Part shown: positions 50,659 to 59,775 of the stretch, one piece after another
Position numbering within the stretch: position 1 is the first letter of the stretch
Layout: each line of letters starts with the position of its first letter
DNA from: Thermosipho melanesiensis BI429
GTDB taxonomy: Bacteria; Thermotogota; Thermotogae; Thermotogales; Fervidobacteriaceae
Assembly: GCF_000016905.1 (NCBI RefSeq)
Contig: NC_009616.1
Span: 310,001 to 374,000 of the forward strand
Length of the DNA: 64,000 bases
Reading direction: 5' to 3'
Translations under genes and position numbers: made by a program
The notes under the pieces: generated by a model
Seen by the model: only the letters and a program-made list of their open reading frames with translations
Database searches by the model: none
Told to the model about the DNA's origin: nothing

Positions 50659-50700
50659 CTGTCGATCTCCCGGAGTTTTTCTTCTATTACACATCGACAG
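50659..50700. repeat. Inverted repeat between cas2 and the CRISPR leader
   Basis: CTGTCGAT and ATCGACAG, perfect 8-base arms 26 bases apart; the interior holds a smaller CTCC-C-GGAG palindrome. It may end the cas transcript or mark the leader for adaptation. Confidence 0.5.
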
Positions 50701-50706
50701 ATTTTT

Positions 50707-50967
50707 CTAAATAAATTTTGTTTCTTCTTTTTTATCTTTTCCTAACACTTCTCTTTTACTGTAAAACATTTGTTTGAAAGTATATATCACTACTGAATCT
50801 TCATCTTTAATTATATTTTCCAACTCGATTTTTAATCTCTCCAAGTTAGAAATACTAATTTCACCTTCAAACACAGAATTTTGAACCCAAGTTAGATACT
50901 TCCTGCACGTTTTAAGCATTTTTGAAACTCTTTTTTTATTAACATCGTAATACAAAATTACAAACAT
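50707..50967 (-). CDS. cas2: CRISPR-associated Cas2
   Basis: Structural partner of Cas1 in spacer integration, 86 residues. It starts MFVILYYDVNKKRVSKM, with the first-strand Asp of the ferredoxin-like fold, and has WVQNSVFEGEI typical of Cas2. ATG at 50967 has GGAG 8 bases upstream; the longer GTG start overlaps that site. Last gene of the cas operon, beside the leader. Confidence 0.94.
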   Translation of the reverse strand: MFVILYYDVNKKRVSKMLKTCRKYLTWVQNSVFEGEISISNLERLKIELENIIKDEDSVVIYTFKQMFYSKREVLGKDKKEETKFI

Positions 50968-50969
50968 AT

Positions 50970-51965
50970 TCACCACTCCATAACTAGAGATGTATAAATC
51001 TCATCATCCAAAAAATGTTTTTCTAGTTTATAAAGTTCCATTCTTATTAATGTTCTATAACTTACCTTCTTACCTATTTTTTTCATTTTTACAGTTTCTT
51101 TAAGCTTATTTTCCAACATCTCAATAATCTTTTTCTTTCCATTATTATTCAAAAAAACTCTATTCAAACTTTTTTCAAAATCTTTTACACCAATAACTTC
51201 TTTATTAATTGCACTAAAAATTACCCTATCCCCTAATACTGGCTTAAATATTTCTGCAATATCCAAATTAAGTGAAAATCTTCTAAAATTGGTTGAGTGC
51301 AAAAATCCTATCCTTGGATCTAAGTGTGTTGAATATATTTCCCTTAAAACTATGCTATAAATTAAAGAATTTGAAAAACTAATTAAGGCGTTTATTCTAT
51401 CAATTGGTGGTCTCTTACTCCTTTTTAAAAAATTAAAATCTTCTGATTCAATAATATTATTAAAAGCATTATAATAAATCTTTTTTATTCTTCCTTCTAT
51501 TTGCATTAGCTTAGGAATATTACATACCAAATTTGTTTCCTTTAAACTTTCTTCTATCTCATGTATATGATTTATTAATTGCTTCCCCCTTCTATTATAG
51601 TATTTTAGAACTTTCAAACTATTTTTTACCGCTCCTTCAACAAATTTTTTAGCAATAAAAAGCCTTTTTTCTTTATCTATATAATGTTCTGCTTGTTTTA
51701 AAATCATAAATCCCGAATTATAATGTTCTCTTGGATAAAAACTTCCAACATAAAAACCATAATAATTGAAAAACGAAATCATAATTTCTTTCTTCGCAAC
51801 AAATTCAAGTAATCTTTTATTGCAATTAACCTCTCCAAATATATAAATTTCCTTTAAATTTTCAACAGGTATATGTTTTTTTACATTATCTTTTGTTAGG
51901 AATACCAAAGAATTGTCCTCTCTTTTTAAAGTTCCATCAGAAAATATATAAACAGTTTCTTTCAT
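50970..51965 (-). CDS. cas1: CRISPR-associated Cas1 integrase
   Basis: Metal-dependent integrase that inserts new spacers, 331 residues. The N-terminal beta domain (ETVYIFSDGTLKREDN, then EIYIFGEVNCNKRLLEFVAK) and helical C-terminal domain with Glu in MQIEGRIKKIYYNAF and the HSTNFRRFSLNLDIAEIFKP segment match type I-B Cas1. ATG at 51965 is chosen with GGAG upstream; it begins 5 bases after cas4 and stops 2 bases before cas2. Confidence 0.95.
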   Translation of the reverse strand: MKETVYIFSDGTLKREDNSLVFLTKDNVKKHIPVENLKEIYIFGEVNCNKRLLEFVAKKEIMISFFNYYGFYVGSFYPREHYNSGFMILKQAEHYIDKEKRLFIAKKFVEGAVKNSLKVLKYYNRRGKQLINHIHEIEESLKETNLVCNIPKLMQIEGRIKKIYYNAFNNIIESEDFNFLKRSKRPPIDRINALISFSNSLIYSIVLREIYSTHLDPRIGFLHSTNFRRFSLNLDIAEIFKPVLGDRVIFSAINKEVIGVKDFEKSLNRVFLNNNGKKKIIEMLENKLKETVKMKKIGKKVSYRTLIRMELYKLEKHFLDDEIYTSLVMEW

Positions 51966-51970
51966 AGTTA

Positions 51971-52447
51971 TCAACTCCAACAAAAATATTCAAAAGAACA
52001 AGTTGAACAATAGCTCTTCCTTTCTGGTTTTGGCATTTTTGGATTGTTTATTGTTTCTTCTAATTCATTAACTATAGTTAATAATTGTTTTTCATTATCA
52101 TCTGTCATTTCAACTTCTATTACCTTTTTTTCTTTTGGTATTCTTATCTCCCCGTAATAAACATTCAGTTTCCACATATAAAACAAAAGTTGAAATTTTG
52201 CGCTTTTAATCATCTTTGAAGATTTTTTTACTTCAACTAATTTCAAAAAACCCCTTTCTTTCTTCACTATATCAATTTTTCCACCATCGATAACTATTTC
52301 CTTCTTAGAATTTTTATACGACTCTTTTGAAATTAACCTTCCAATAACTATGAAATCATTATCTTGATCTCCTACTAATTGCCTTGAAAGAAGCCATGCT
52401 TGTCTTCTACATACAATATATGCTTGGATTAAACTTCCGGTTATCAT
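51971..52447 (-). CDS. cas4: CRISPR-associated Cas4 (RecB-like nuclease)
   Basis: Trims prespacers and checks PAM orientation. Of 158 residues, it has an N-terminal Cys13, nuclease motifs DGGKIDIV and LVEVKKSSKM, and C-terminal cysteines in YCSTCSFEYFC that complete a [4Fe-4S] site. ATG at 52447 overlaps the TGA of the cas3 C-terminal reading frame as ATGA, which ties its translation to that frame rather than to the shorter cas3. Confidence 0.94.
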   Translation of the reverse strand: MITGSLIQAYIVCRRQAWLLSRQLVGDQDNDFIVIGRLISKESYKNSKKEIVIDGGKIDIVKKERGFLKLVEVKKSSKMIKSAKFQLLFYMWKLNVYYGEIRIPKEKKVIEVEMTDDNEKQLLTIVNELEETINNPKMPKPERKSYCSTCSFEYFCWS

Positions 52448-52905
52448 ATAAAATCATACTCCCTTGAAGACTTTAACTTCAAAAATTTTTCAACGTTTAA
52501 TCCACAATCATAACTGTAATATTTTGAGTAATCTTCTGCGTAATAAAACTCTCCAAACATTTCATCTTTTAATATTTCTTTTATACCCTTTCCTTCAATT
52601 CGATAATTAAACAAAGAAACAACAAAATTTGAAAATATCTTTGAAAACAACCTATGTTCTACGTAATTAAAATCGTTATTTCTAAAGATATCCCATACCT
52701 TTTTTCCATCCAAAAATTCATCATCTTTATCAATTAATTTAAATTTAAATAATAGATTTTTCATGTTTTTTATTTTTTTCACTGGAATAGAAATTGGAAC
52801 AAACAAAGAAAAACTATATCCTTCTATTAGATTCATTTCATTATTTATTTTTTCAAATTCTAAATTTCTAAAATAGTCAAAATAATCTTTTGTATATTTA
52901 TTTAT
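52444..52905 (-). pseudogene. cas3: cas3 C-terminal domain, out of frame
   Basis: An open frame of 153 codons directly after the cas3 stop, without a start or ribosome-binding site at its beginning. It reads TKDYFDYFRNLEFEKIN, then EMNLIEGYSFSLFVPI, the kind of segment that follows the helicase in type I-B Cas3. The only ATG (52836) lacks a ribosome-binding site. The frame ends in ATGA coupling with cas4. Loss of one AAAT unit at about 52897-52912 would fuse it to the upstream cas3 for a product of about 800 residues. Confidence 0.75.
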
Positions 52906-54853
52906 TTATTTTCTTCTTTAAATTTTCAATAGTTAACATATAAAAATCTTTCAAAGTTAAAGAACCATTTTTGAATTTTGAGAAATTTTCCTCCAAAATC
53001 TTTTTTCTTACATCACTTCCATAAATCTTCTTCCACATCCCATCGTCAAACAAATACAACGTTGCTCTACTCAATCTTGCATTCCTATTAACCCTCCCCA
53101 TTGTTTGAATTATTGAATCAAGTATGGAAAATGCCCTAAATCCAACATCAAAATCCAAATCTACTCCTGCTTCAATTGATTGAGTAGAAACAAGAATTAA
53201 TGGCTTTTCTTTATCATATGACTTTATATAATCTATCAACTCTTTTTTTCTAATATCCAAAAGTGTAGAATTTAAAAGGTATATTTCTCCGTTAATCTTA
53301 TCTTCTAAATTTTCATAAATCTCGTAAGACTTTTTTACCGTATTTACCACTATCAAAACTTTTTTTGACTCATTTATCTCCTCTAAAACTTTTTCTTCAA
53401 AGGTGTGATTTTCTTTCAAAAATAATGTATTTACACGATTGAAAATTTTATGTTCTACAACATCTGGAGATAAATCTTCCACAAAACTTCCTTTATCCAC
53501 AAATTTAGTAAAATCCGGAAGTGTTGCACTCATAATAATTATTGTTGTATTTAGATATTTACTAAGATAATAAAACAGATTTGAAAGTGTATTCCAAAAC
53601 TTTGGATTGTACGCTTGTACTTCATCTAAAACAACTACACTGTTTGCCAATTGATAAAAATTAAAGTTATCTGATTTTCCGTTCCTAAAAAACATATCAA
53701 AAAATCCCACATGTGTAGAAAATACAAATGGAAAATTCAAAAAAAGCATTTGTGTAAATGTTTTTTCTTTATTTTCATCATCTGTTACATTCAAGTATTT
53801 GTGATCATATCTTGTAATATGTTCTTTGGGGATAAACTTTGAAAAATACTCAAAATTTTGCTCTATTATATTTATAAAAGGTATTACGTAAAAAACTTTC
53901 TTTTTATTTTCAAGCAATCTACTGATCAACCGAAGTGAAATGTTGGTTTTTCCTCCCCCGGTAGGGATTTCAATAAAAAAAACTTTCTTATTACTATTTT
54001 TAAACTTTTCCTCTACCCTTGCTGCCATAACACTTCTTAGTGTATTAATGTCAGAAATATTTTCTTTCTTCATTGCTTTCAACCTATCAAAATTTTCATC
54101 TATATATGGATTGAAATTTCCTTCAATATTTCTCGAAGATATATTTTCAAGTATTGCTTTCTTTAATGTCTTATCAATCGCATTTATACTGATTTCTACT
54201 CCTTTCATAAACTCTAAAGTCGCAAGATAATCAGAGGTTATAAGAAGGGAATTTATAAGTTTATAAAGTATATAAAATTCAATCTTTTTATATATTTTCA
54301 ATTGTTTTATCTTCTCAAAAACTTGCTTTGTTTTTTTTACTATTTCTCCTTTATCATTGATTGTTTCAATATTTTCTAGTATATCTTTTACAAACTTTTC
54401 CTTATTTTCATTCCATGTAATAACTTTATCGATATCAAATAAAACACTGTGGTGCCTCGAAACCACAGTGGAAAGAAAAAACAAAAACAAAAATTCATCT
54501 TTTTTTAAATTTTCGGATAATAATTTATCTGTTAAAAGTGTAGCTATTGTATAAAATCCCACATCACTATGCGTTACTTTGATTTTTCCTTTTATCAAAC
54601 CTTCTTGAAATTCATCTGTTAATTTTCCAATATCATGGTACTTTATTATCTCTTTTATCGTTTGAATGTGAGAAGAATCTATTCCAATTTCACTAAATAA
54701 ATTTCCCAATATCCTTTCTAAATCAAATTTATCGATTATACGTTCCAAATATTTTTCCGTTTTTTCTACATGTTCGTAAAAAGTTTCAAAATACATTCCA
54801 TTTTTATGCGCCATTTTGTTATCTATATTTTTAGAAAACATAAATAACTTCAT
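52898..54853 (-). CDS. cas3: CRISPR-associated Cas3 HD nuclease-helicase, truncated
   Basis: Effector that unwinds and shreds target DNA after Cascade binding. The HD nuclease motif is KYHDIGKL (His73-Asp74); the helicase has Walker A PTGGGKT near residue 300, the DExH-type motif VVLDEVQAY, STQSIEAGVDLDFDVGFR and QTMGRVNRNA. The frame stops after 651 residues inside an AAAT repeat, and the usual C-terminal domain lies in the next frame. ATG at 54853 follows GGAGG and overlaps cas5 by 23 bases. Nuclease and helicase cores are intact, so partial activity cannot be excluded. Confidence 0.93.
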   Translation of the reverse strand: MKLFMFSKNIDNKMAHKNGMYFETFYEHVEKTEKYLERIIDKFDLERILGNLFSEIGIDSSHIQTIKEIIKYHDIGKLTDEFQEGLIKGKIKVTHSDVGFYTIATLLTDKLLSENLKKDEFLFLFFLSTVVSRHHSVLFDIDKVITWNENKEKFVKDILENIETINDKGEIVKKTKQVFEKIKQLKIYKKIEFYILYKLINSLLITSDYLATLEFMKGVEISINAIDKTLKKAILENISSRNIEGNFNPYIDENFDRLKAMKKENISDINTLRSVMAARVEEKFKNSNKKVFFIEIPTGGGKTNISLRLISRLLENKKKVFYVIPFINIIEQNFEYFSKFIPKEHITRYDHKYLNVTDDENKEKTFTQMLFLNFPFVFSTHVGFFDMFFRNGKSDNFNFYQLANSVVVLDEVQAYNPKFWNTLSNLFYYLSKYLNTTIIIMSATLPDFTKFVDKGSFVEDLSPDVVEHKIFNRVNTLFLKENHTFEEKVLEEINESKKVLIVVNTVKKSYEIYENLEDKINGEIYLLNSTLLDIRKKELIDYIKSYDKEKPLILVSTQSIEAGVDLDFDVGFRAFSILDSIIQTMGRVNRNARLSRATLYLFDDGMWKKIYGSDVRKKILEENFSKFKNGSLTLKDFYMLTIENLKKKINK

Positions 54854-55592
54854 TATTTGTCCTCCAAAAATTTTCCTTTCTTTTTAACCTTAATTTTTTA
54901 TTTGTGAAAACAAATACATCTTTGAGATACAAATGATTTTCATTAAAATCGTATGGTAACTCTTCCAGTATAGATATGTAATCTGTTTCTTCTTCAAATA
55001 ATTCAATATCATCTAAATTTTCTTTAAAAAACTCAATATCTTTTAATCTTACAAGAGAGTTAACGGTTGATTCCTCAAATTCAAGCCTTTCAAGTTCAAT
55101 TGAACAATAATTTTCAAAATATGCTAAAAACTCGTTTTTCCCAAAATAAATAGGATATTCTGAATAATTCTTTTTTACCATTTTCTCTAATTTTTCATAT
55201 ACATTTTTTTCTTCATCAGTAAATGTCTCCAAACATGGTATAAATATTCTATATCCAATGCTTTCAACTATAACTTGTTCTTTGATTTGCAATACCCCAC
55301 CAGCTTCTCTTGAAGCATGGCCTGTTGAGTTATTAAATATAACAAGAGTTTTTTTCGGAGGTTTATTATACAAAGGTGTTATTGCTACCTTAAAATTTTT
55401 AAATTTCTCATAGTATTCCATAAAATTTCCACTTTTGTCTCTTTTGTATCCTTCTAATCCTAATATTGCTCCAAAAATACCGAAAAGATTTAATTTATGA
55501 ATAAAATTGTATGTGGCATATACAGTTGCATTTGTATCATTTTTTTTAAAAAAACCCATATCTCCTTTAAGCTCAAAAGAAAAGGCTTTCAT
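54831..55592 (-). CDS. cas5: CRISPR-associated Cas5, type I-B
   Basis: RAMP-fold Cascade subunit that caps the 5' handle of the crRNA, 253 residues. The N-terminus KAFSFELKGDMGFFKKNDTN and GIFGAILGLEGYKRD are the Cas5 family motifs. ATG at 55592 follows GAGGAGG. It begins 11 bases after cas7 and overlaps cas3. Confidence 0.92.
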   Translation of the reverse strand: MKAFSFELKGDMGFFKKNDTNATVYATYNFIHKLNLFGIFGAILGLEGYKRDKSGNFMEYYEKFKNFKVAITPLYNKPPKKTLVIFNNSTGHASREAGGVLQIKEQVIVESIGYRIFIPCLETFTDEEKNVYEKLEKMVKKNYSEYPIYFGKNEFLAYFENYCSIELERLEFEESTVNSLVRLKDIEFFKENLDDIELFEEETDYISILEELPYDFNENHLYLKDVFVFTNKKLRLKRKENFWRTNNEVIYVF

Positions 55593-55603
55593 ATTAGCCC
55601 TCC

Positions 55604-56527
55604 TCAAAGTAAAATATCACCCTTTTCCCAGTTATCTTTGATTCCTGCAACTTTACAAATTGAGTCGTTGTAGTATACTTCAACGTTTTCTATTTCATTC
55701 CCATAATTTTCAAGAAGATTAGATATCTTTGTAAGGTCTATAATTTCATCTTTATTTACATCAACTAAATTCTTCATAGTTGGAAGAACCAACTTTGAAT
55801 TTTCCTTAAGTGTAATAAATAAAAGTAAAGCATTTTCTGTTCCAATCTTCGATGTAGTATTTAAATTTGTTGCAAATTTTTTCAAAGCTTCTTTTAATTT
55901 TGATATATCATCATCAGTAAGTTCCATACCATCTGGCAAGTTTTTTGGATTTAAAACAAAATCATATACATAATAAGACTTTAGGTTCTTAATCTCATCC
56001 CCTAAGGTTGTTTGTTTGTCACCTTCTTTGTTTCTAAATGGTGAAGCTATATCAACAACAAATGGAATATTAACATTGTATCTATTTATCCCATAACTTA
56101 TTTGAAAAGGACCTGTTATTGACATTTGACTTTCACCTACTGCAAAGGTTATTCCAAATAATTTTACATCAATAAATTTGTTAAAAAAGTCGTATCTGTC
56201 AATATTTTTTATTTCTTCCTCTTTTCCATTTTTATTTTTCTTCTTTTGAATAATCCATTTTATTTCATCTTTTAATACTTCTTGCCAATATTTATCAGTT
56301 TCATCAAGAGATCTTGGTTTACCATCTTCTTTAAACGTTCTCCAAACAAATACCTTCTCTCCTGAATCTAAGAAAAATTTCCTTATAGCATATTTTGCAG
56401 ACTTATCCGTTGCAAATATGGTTGCATTTTCATCGGGAAGTCTTCTTGGATATTTCGTAAAATCGGCATTCCAATTACTATTTTCACTTTTCAAAACAAC
56501 TATACCATAACATCTTTTTGTAAACAT
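55604..56527 (-). CDS. cas7: CRISPR-associated Cas7 (Csh2 type)
   Basis: Backbone subunit of the Cascade complex, 307 residues, several copies of which coat the crRNA. The opening YGIVVLKSENSNWNADF and RRLPDENATIFATD and the glycine-containing AVGESQMSITGPFQISYG match Csh2-type Cas7 proteins. ATG at 56527 follows GGGAGGG. Lies between cas8b and cas5 in the expected order. Confidence 0.93.
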   Translation of the reverse strand: MFTKRCYGIVVLKSENSNWNADFTKYPRRLPDENATIFATDKSAKYAIRKFFLDSGEKVFVWRTFKEDGKPRSLDETDKYWQEVLKDEIKWIIQKKKNKNGKEEEIKNIDRYDFFNKFIDVKLFGITFAVGESQMSITGPFQISYGINRYNVNIPFVVDIASPFRNKEGDKQTTLGDEIKNLKSYYVYDFVLNPKNLPDGMELTDDDISKLKEALKKFATNLNTTSKIGTENALLLFITLKENSKLVLPTMKNLVDVNKDEIIDLTKISNLLENYGNEIENVEVYYNDSICKVAGIKDNWEKGDILL

Positions 56528-56541
56528 CTATATCCCTCCCG

Positions 56542-58242
56542 CTATAATTTTCTTGATGAAAAATACCCTTCAAAGAAATAAAACTTATCATTTTTAGATA
56601 CTTTCTCAGGTAATTTTCCGGAATTAAAATAATTCAAAATTAAACCAAAAATCTTATCAAATTTTTCATTATAGAAATTTATAGCGTGCTTGTACTTGGT
56701 AAATAGTTCGTAAATTCTTTCAAGCATGACTTTTGAACTATTTACATTGATAAAAGGTTCAACCAAAGCATGGGTTTTATTAGAAATTTTTGATTGTGAT
56801 AGAAGAAATCTTGTAAGCTTTCCAAGTAGATAATAGTACTGATAACTATCTTCGATTTTTTCTAAGTCTTCCGTTTCTACCTTTTCCGTTTTTTCCATAA
56901 AATCACCCCCAAAGATTTTATTTAGCTTTTTATAACTTTCAAATGCCTTTTCAATTTTCTTTAAAAAATTTTTTTCCTCAGAATATAGCCCCTTTAAATA
57001 ACAAACTAAGGAATCGTAAAAGATATTATCAATTGTTTCTTTGCTTAATGAGTCATATCTTGCTCTATAAATAAAATCAAAAATATTCTCCCTGTATTTA
57101 TATATGTTTTTTGCCAATAAGTTATTTTTAATTGTTATTGAACCAAAATAATTTTTCACTAAAAAGTTATCAAACATCTTATCTAAATAATTTTCTATTT
57201 CAAAAATATTTGTTTCGTTGTAATAATACCTAAAGTTTGATACATAATCGACATATACAAAATCATCTTTGTAAATTATTAGGTAAAAATCGAGAATTAA
57301 ATCATTTACATCAACCTCCTTAAATACTTGCTCTAAAATCTCTCGAAATGACAGTTTTTCACCGCTACTTTTCAAAAACTTTATTTCCAATTCCCTGAGT
57401 TTTTTCTTAGATAGTAATGGAAATATTGAAAATTTTTTTAAAAATTTTTCTAAAAAAGTTGTAAGTTCAAAGGCACAATCTTTACAAATCATTATGTTGT
57501 ATTCTGTTTTTCTTCCTAAATGCTTTAAAAACGGCTTTTTCACGTTTAAAGTATGAAAAACCCCGGGTATTGAAATAATATCTTTTTTACCACATATTGG
57601 ACATATTCCATATTCTTTGACATTTTCAACAGCAAATACTTTTTCTTTTAAATATTTTTGATGAAAATCTTTATAGAGTTCTTTATTTTCTAATTCAAAT
57701 ACAAAGTAGATATTTTTGTAAATTTCTTCGTATTCTTTATTAAAAACCTTTAGTGACATATCATTTACCTTTTCATATAAAAACTTTGCTTCGTCTCCTT
57801 TGAAGATCAACTTTTCCAACAAATCTTCTTTAACTCTATTTTTAAAGGATTTTAATGTTTCACTATTATAAACTAACATTATTTTTTTAGTAAAATCACC
57901 ATTTTTAGGTTTGGGCCCTTGGAATATAAATAAGTTGTATGAATTTGTCCCTTTATTTCCCTTTATACTCTTATTACCTTTCTCATCTCCGGGAAGTTTT
58001 GCCGTCAAAACTTTTACATTTTTCAAAATTTCCCTCAAATCATCATTAACATCATCTATCTTTCTCGCGTTTTCTAATAAATTTACTTTATCGTAATATT
58101 TTTCATCTAATACAAAGTAAAACTTTTTTTTATCTTCTGGAGGGATAATTACATAAACTAAATCCTGTGCTTTTTCCTCAAGTAAATCATAAAATCTGGA
58201 ATCTCTTAGTTCTTTTGAAAACTCTATCATTTGGTTTATCAT
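56542..58242 (-). CDS. cas8b: CRISPR-associated Cas8b (Csh1 family)
   Basis: Large Cascade subunit, thought to read the PAM. Of 566 residues, it carries a central zinc-ribbon: CPICGKK and, about 40 residues later, CKDCAFEL. This feature and its position beside cas7 define Csh1/Cas8b. The rest is weakly conserved in this family. ATG at 58242 follows GGGGGTG; it starts 11 bases after cas6. Confidence 0.9.
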   Translation of the reverse strand: MINQMIEFSKELRDSRFYDLLEEKAQDLVYVIIPPEDKKKFYFVLDEKYYDKVNLLENARKIDDVNDDLREILKNVKVLTAKLPGDEKGNKSIKGNKGTNSYNLFIFQGPKPKNGDFTKKIMLVYNSETLKSFKNRVKEDLLEKLIFKGDEAKFLYEKVNDMSLKVFNKEYEEIYKNIYFVFELENKELYKDFHQKYLKEKVFAVENVKEYGICPICGKKDIISIPGVFHTLNVKKPFLKHLGRKTEYNIMICKDCAFELTTFLEKFLKKFSIFPLLSKKKLRELEIKFLKSSGEKLSFREILEQVFKEVDVNDLILDFYLIIYKDDFVYVDYVSNFRYYYNETNIFEIENYLDKMFDNFLVKNYFGSITIKNNLLAKNIYKYRENIFDFIYRARYDSLSKETIDNIFYDSLVCYLKGLYSEEKNFLKKIEKAFESYKKLNKIFGGDFMEKTEKVETEDLEKIEDSYQYYYLLGKLTRFLLSQSKISNKTHALVEPFINVNSSKVMLERIYELFTKYKHAINFYNEKFDKIFGLILNYFNSGKLPEKVSKNDKFYFFEGYFSSRKL

Positions 58243-58253
58243 GCTTTCACCCC

Positions 58254-58982
58254 CTATTCAATAAAACCAAACCCTTGTGAATTTTTACTACCAAGTCCTG
58301 CATCATATGCAAATGCTAGAACAGATGGTTCACCTTTCAAAAGAAACTTACCCTTCCAACCTTCGACTACATATTTTTTATCCCCAAATCCATAATAAAC
58401 TACACTTTTGTTCATATTTCCAAGTGATATTATTTCAATATCTCTGTCCAAGTTCTCTTTGTAAAAAGCTTCCCACTTACTTTTTAAATTTAAATTTATT
58501 AGTTTTGAAAATTCTCTTTCAAATGGTGCAAAATACTTCGTCTTATTTCTTCCATTTTCTTTATAAGTCTGGTGAACTTCTATAGGAGTTAAAGCATTCA
58601 CTTTCAAAATATCCTTTGCAATCTCCTTATAAACAACTTCTACAGAAGATAAATAGATATCATTTTCTCCAAGAAAATATTTATCCCCATTTAAAAGATT
58701 CAAAACCAAATTTTCCATTAACTTTGTTACAGGAGATGAAATATAAAAACTTATATTCTTTCCAAAATTAAAAACTTTCATTCTCTTAAAATACTGCCCT
58801 TTTTCTAAAATAGAAGAAAAACAAAAAAGCGAAAATTTTCTTTTGCTTCTAAATCCTTCTTCATGAACAAAACGTCTCAAACTATTGCTAAATAGGTTGT
58901 ATATCAACGCTTGAATATATTTGTTAAAACCTACTGGCAAAATTATATCTTCGATTGAAATAAATCCCACTTTAATTCTCAT
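58254..58982 (-). CDS. cas6: CRISPR-associated Cas6 endoribonuclease
   Basis: Cuts the repeat RNA to release crRNAs, 242 residues of double RAMP fold. The C-terminal glycine-rich loop GLGSKNSQGFGFIE is diagnostic. ATG at 58982 follows CGGAGGGG. It is the first gene of the eight-gene cas operon, with an extended -10 promoter about 60 bases upstream. Confidence 0.93.
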   Translation of the reverse strand: MRIKVGFISIEDIILPVGFNKYIQALIYNLFSNSLRRFVHEEGFRSKRKFSLFCFSSILEKGQYFKRMKVFNFGKNISFYISSPVTKLMENLVLNLLNGDKYFLGENDIYLSSVEVVYKEIAKDILKVNALTPIEVHQTYKENGRNKTKYFAPFEREFSKLINLNLKSKWEAFYKENLDRDIEIISLGNMNKSVVYYGFGDKKYVVEGWKGKFLLKGEPSVLAFAYDAGLGSKNSQGFGFIE

Positions 58983-59040
58983 CTATACCCCTCCGAAAAT
59001 ATAAAAATAACGTTTCTTTTATACTTATTTTTTGTTAAAA

Positions 59041-59049
59041 TTATACCAT
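59041..59049 (-). promoter_or_regulatory. Extended -10 promoter of the cas operon
   Basis: TGG TATAAT on the minus strand, 59 bases upstream of cas6. No consensus -35 is seen. Confidence 0.55.
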
Positions 59050-59409
59050 ATTCAATATATTCAATAGTTGTTCTTCTGTTTTAATAGTACTTTTAATTTT
59101 TTAGAACATTTCACAATTTATGTTTATATACAAAAAATAATTTGTATGTTATTTTAATATCAAAACTTTTTGCTTTTCAATTAGAAAATATAAACTTCCA
59201 AAAAATTGTCCACAATTAAAAAAGGTAGTTTTTTCAATCCAATTTCATAAAAATCTATCCTAAACACTTAAAATCTAAAGAATTTTATTCATACTTTTAA
59301 ATTTGAATTTCTAAAAATAAGTCTTTTTTAACTAAGAATTTTTTCAAATATTCTTTTTCTACTCATAATATATAACGTTTCACAATTAAACTTTCTGACA
59401 ATCAAAAAA
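59050..59409. other. AT-rich gap upstream of the cas operon
   Basis: About 360 bases with no gene, repeat or RNA that I can recognise. Confidence 0.4.
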
Positions 59410-59430
59410 TAATCGGAGATATCAACTCCG
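59404..59430 (-). terminator. Terminator of the decayed sugar-transport genes
   Basis: CGGAG / CTCCG with loop TTGATAT on the minus strand, then ATTATTTTTTG. It lies 45 bases after the symporter remnant's stop codon. Confidence 0.5.
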
Positions 59431-59474
59431 GGTATTAAAGAAAGCTATCATATTGTAAATGTTTAGACCTTTTA

Positions 59475-59775
59475 TTATTTCTTACACAACGAATCAAATT
59501 TTTGACCAGTTAATTCTTCCAAAAATCTCTTTGTCTTATCATCTACTTCCCTTACATTATTTCTAAATTTTTTGATTTGCTTCATCAATTTTTTATGCTG
59601 GAGTTATTTTATGCTTCAATGAAACTATAATACCTAAAACAAGCAAGATAATTGGAAAAATACAAAAACAATCCTCAACCAAAGCAACGTCACTTCAGTT
59701 TGAGGTAGATTTGGAACACAACCTATTAAGATCCAAAAGCAGTCCTAACAAAAGTAAGATAATTGCTTGAACAAC
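59475..59775 (-). pseudogene. Remnant of a GPH-family (MelB-like) sugar symporter, 3' end
   Basis: Minus-strand pieces read AIILLLLGLLLDL, GCVPNLPQTEVTLLWLRIVF and FPIILLVLGIIVSLKHKITP in successive frames, then an open tail ending GQKFDSLCKK and TAA. These match the last two membrane helices and tail of glycoside-cation symporters. At least two frameshifts separate them and the 5' three-quarters of the gene is missing. Confidence 0.6.

Noticed and set aside
52444-52836. A separate new small gene between cas3 and cas4
   Set aside because: No ribosome-binding site, the open frame extends upstream beyond its only ATG to the cas3 stop, and the content fits the Cas3 C-terminus.
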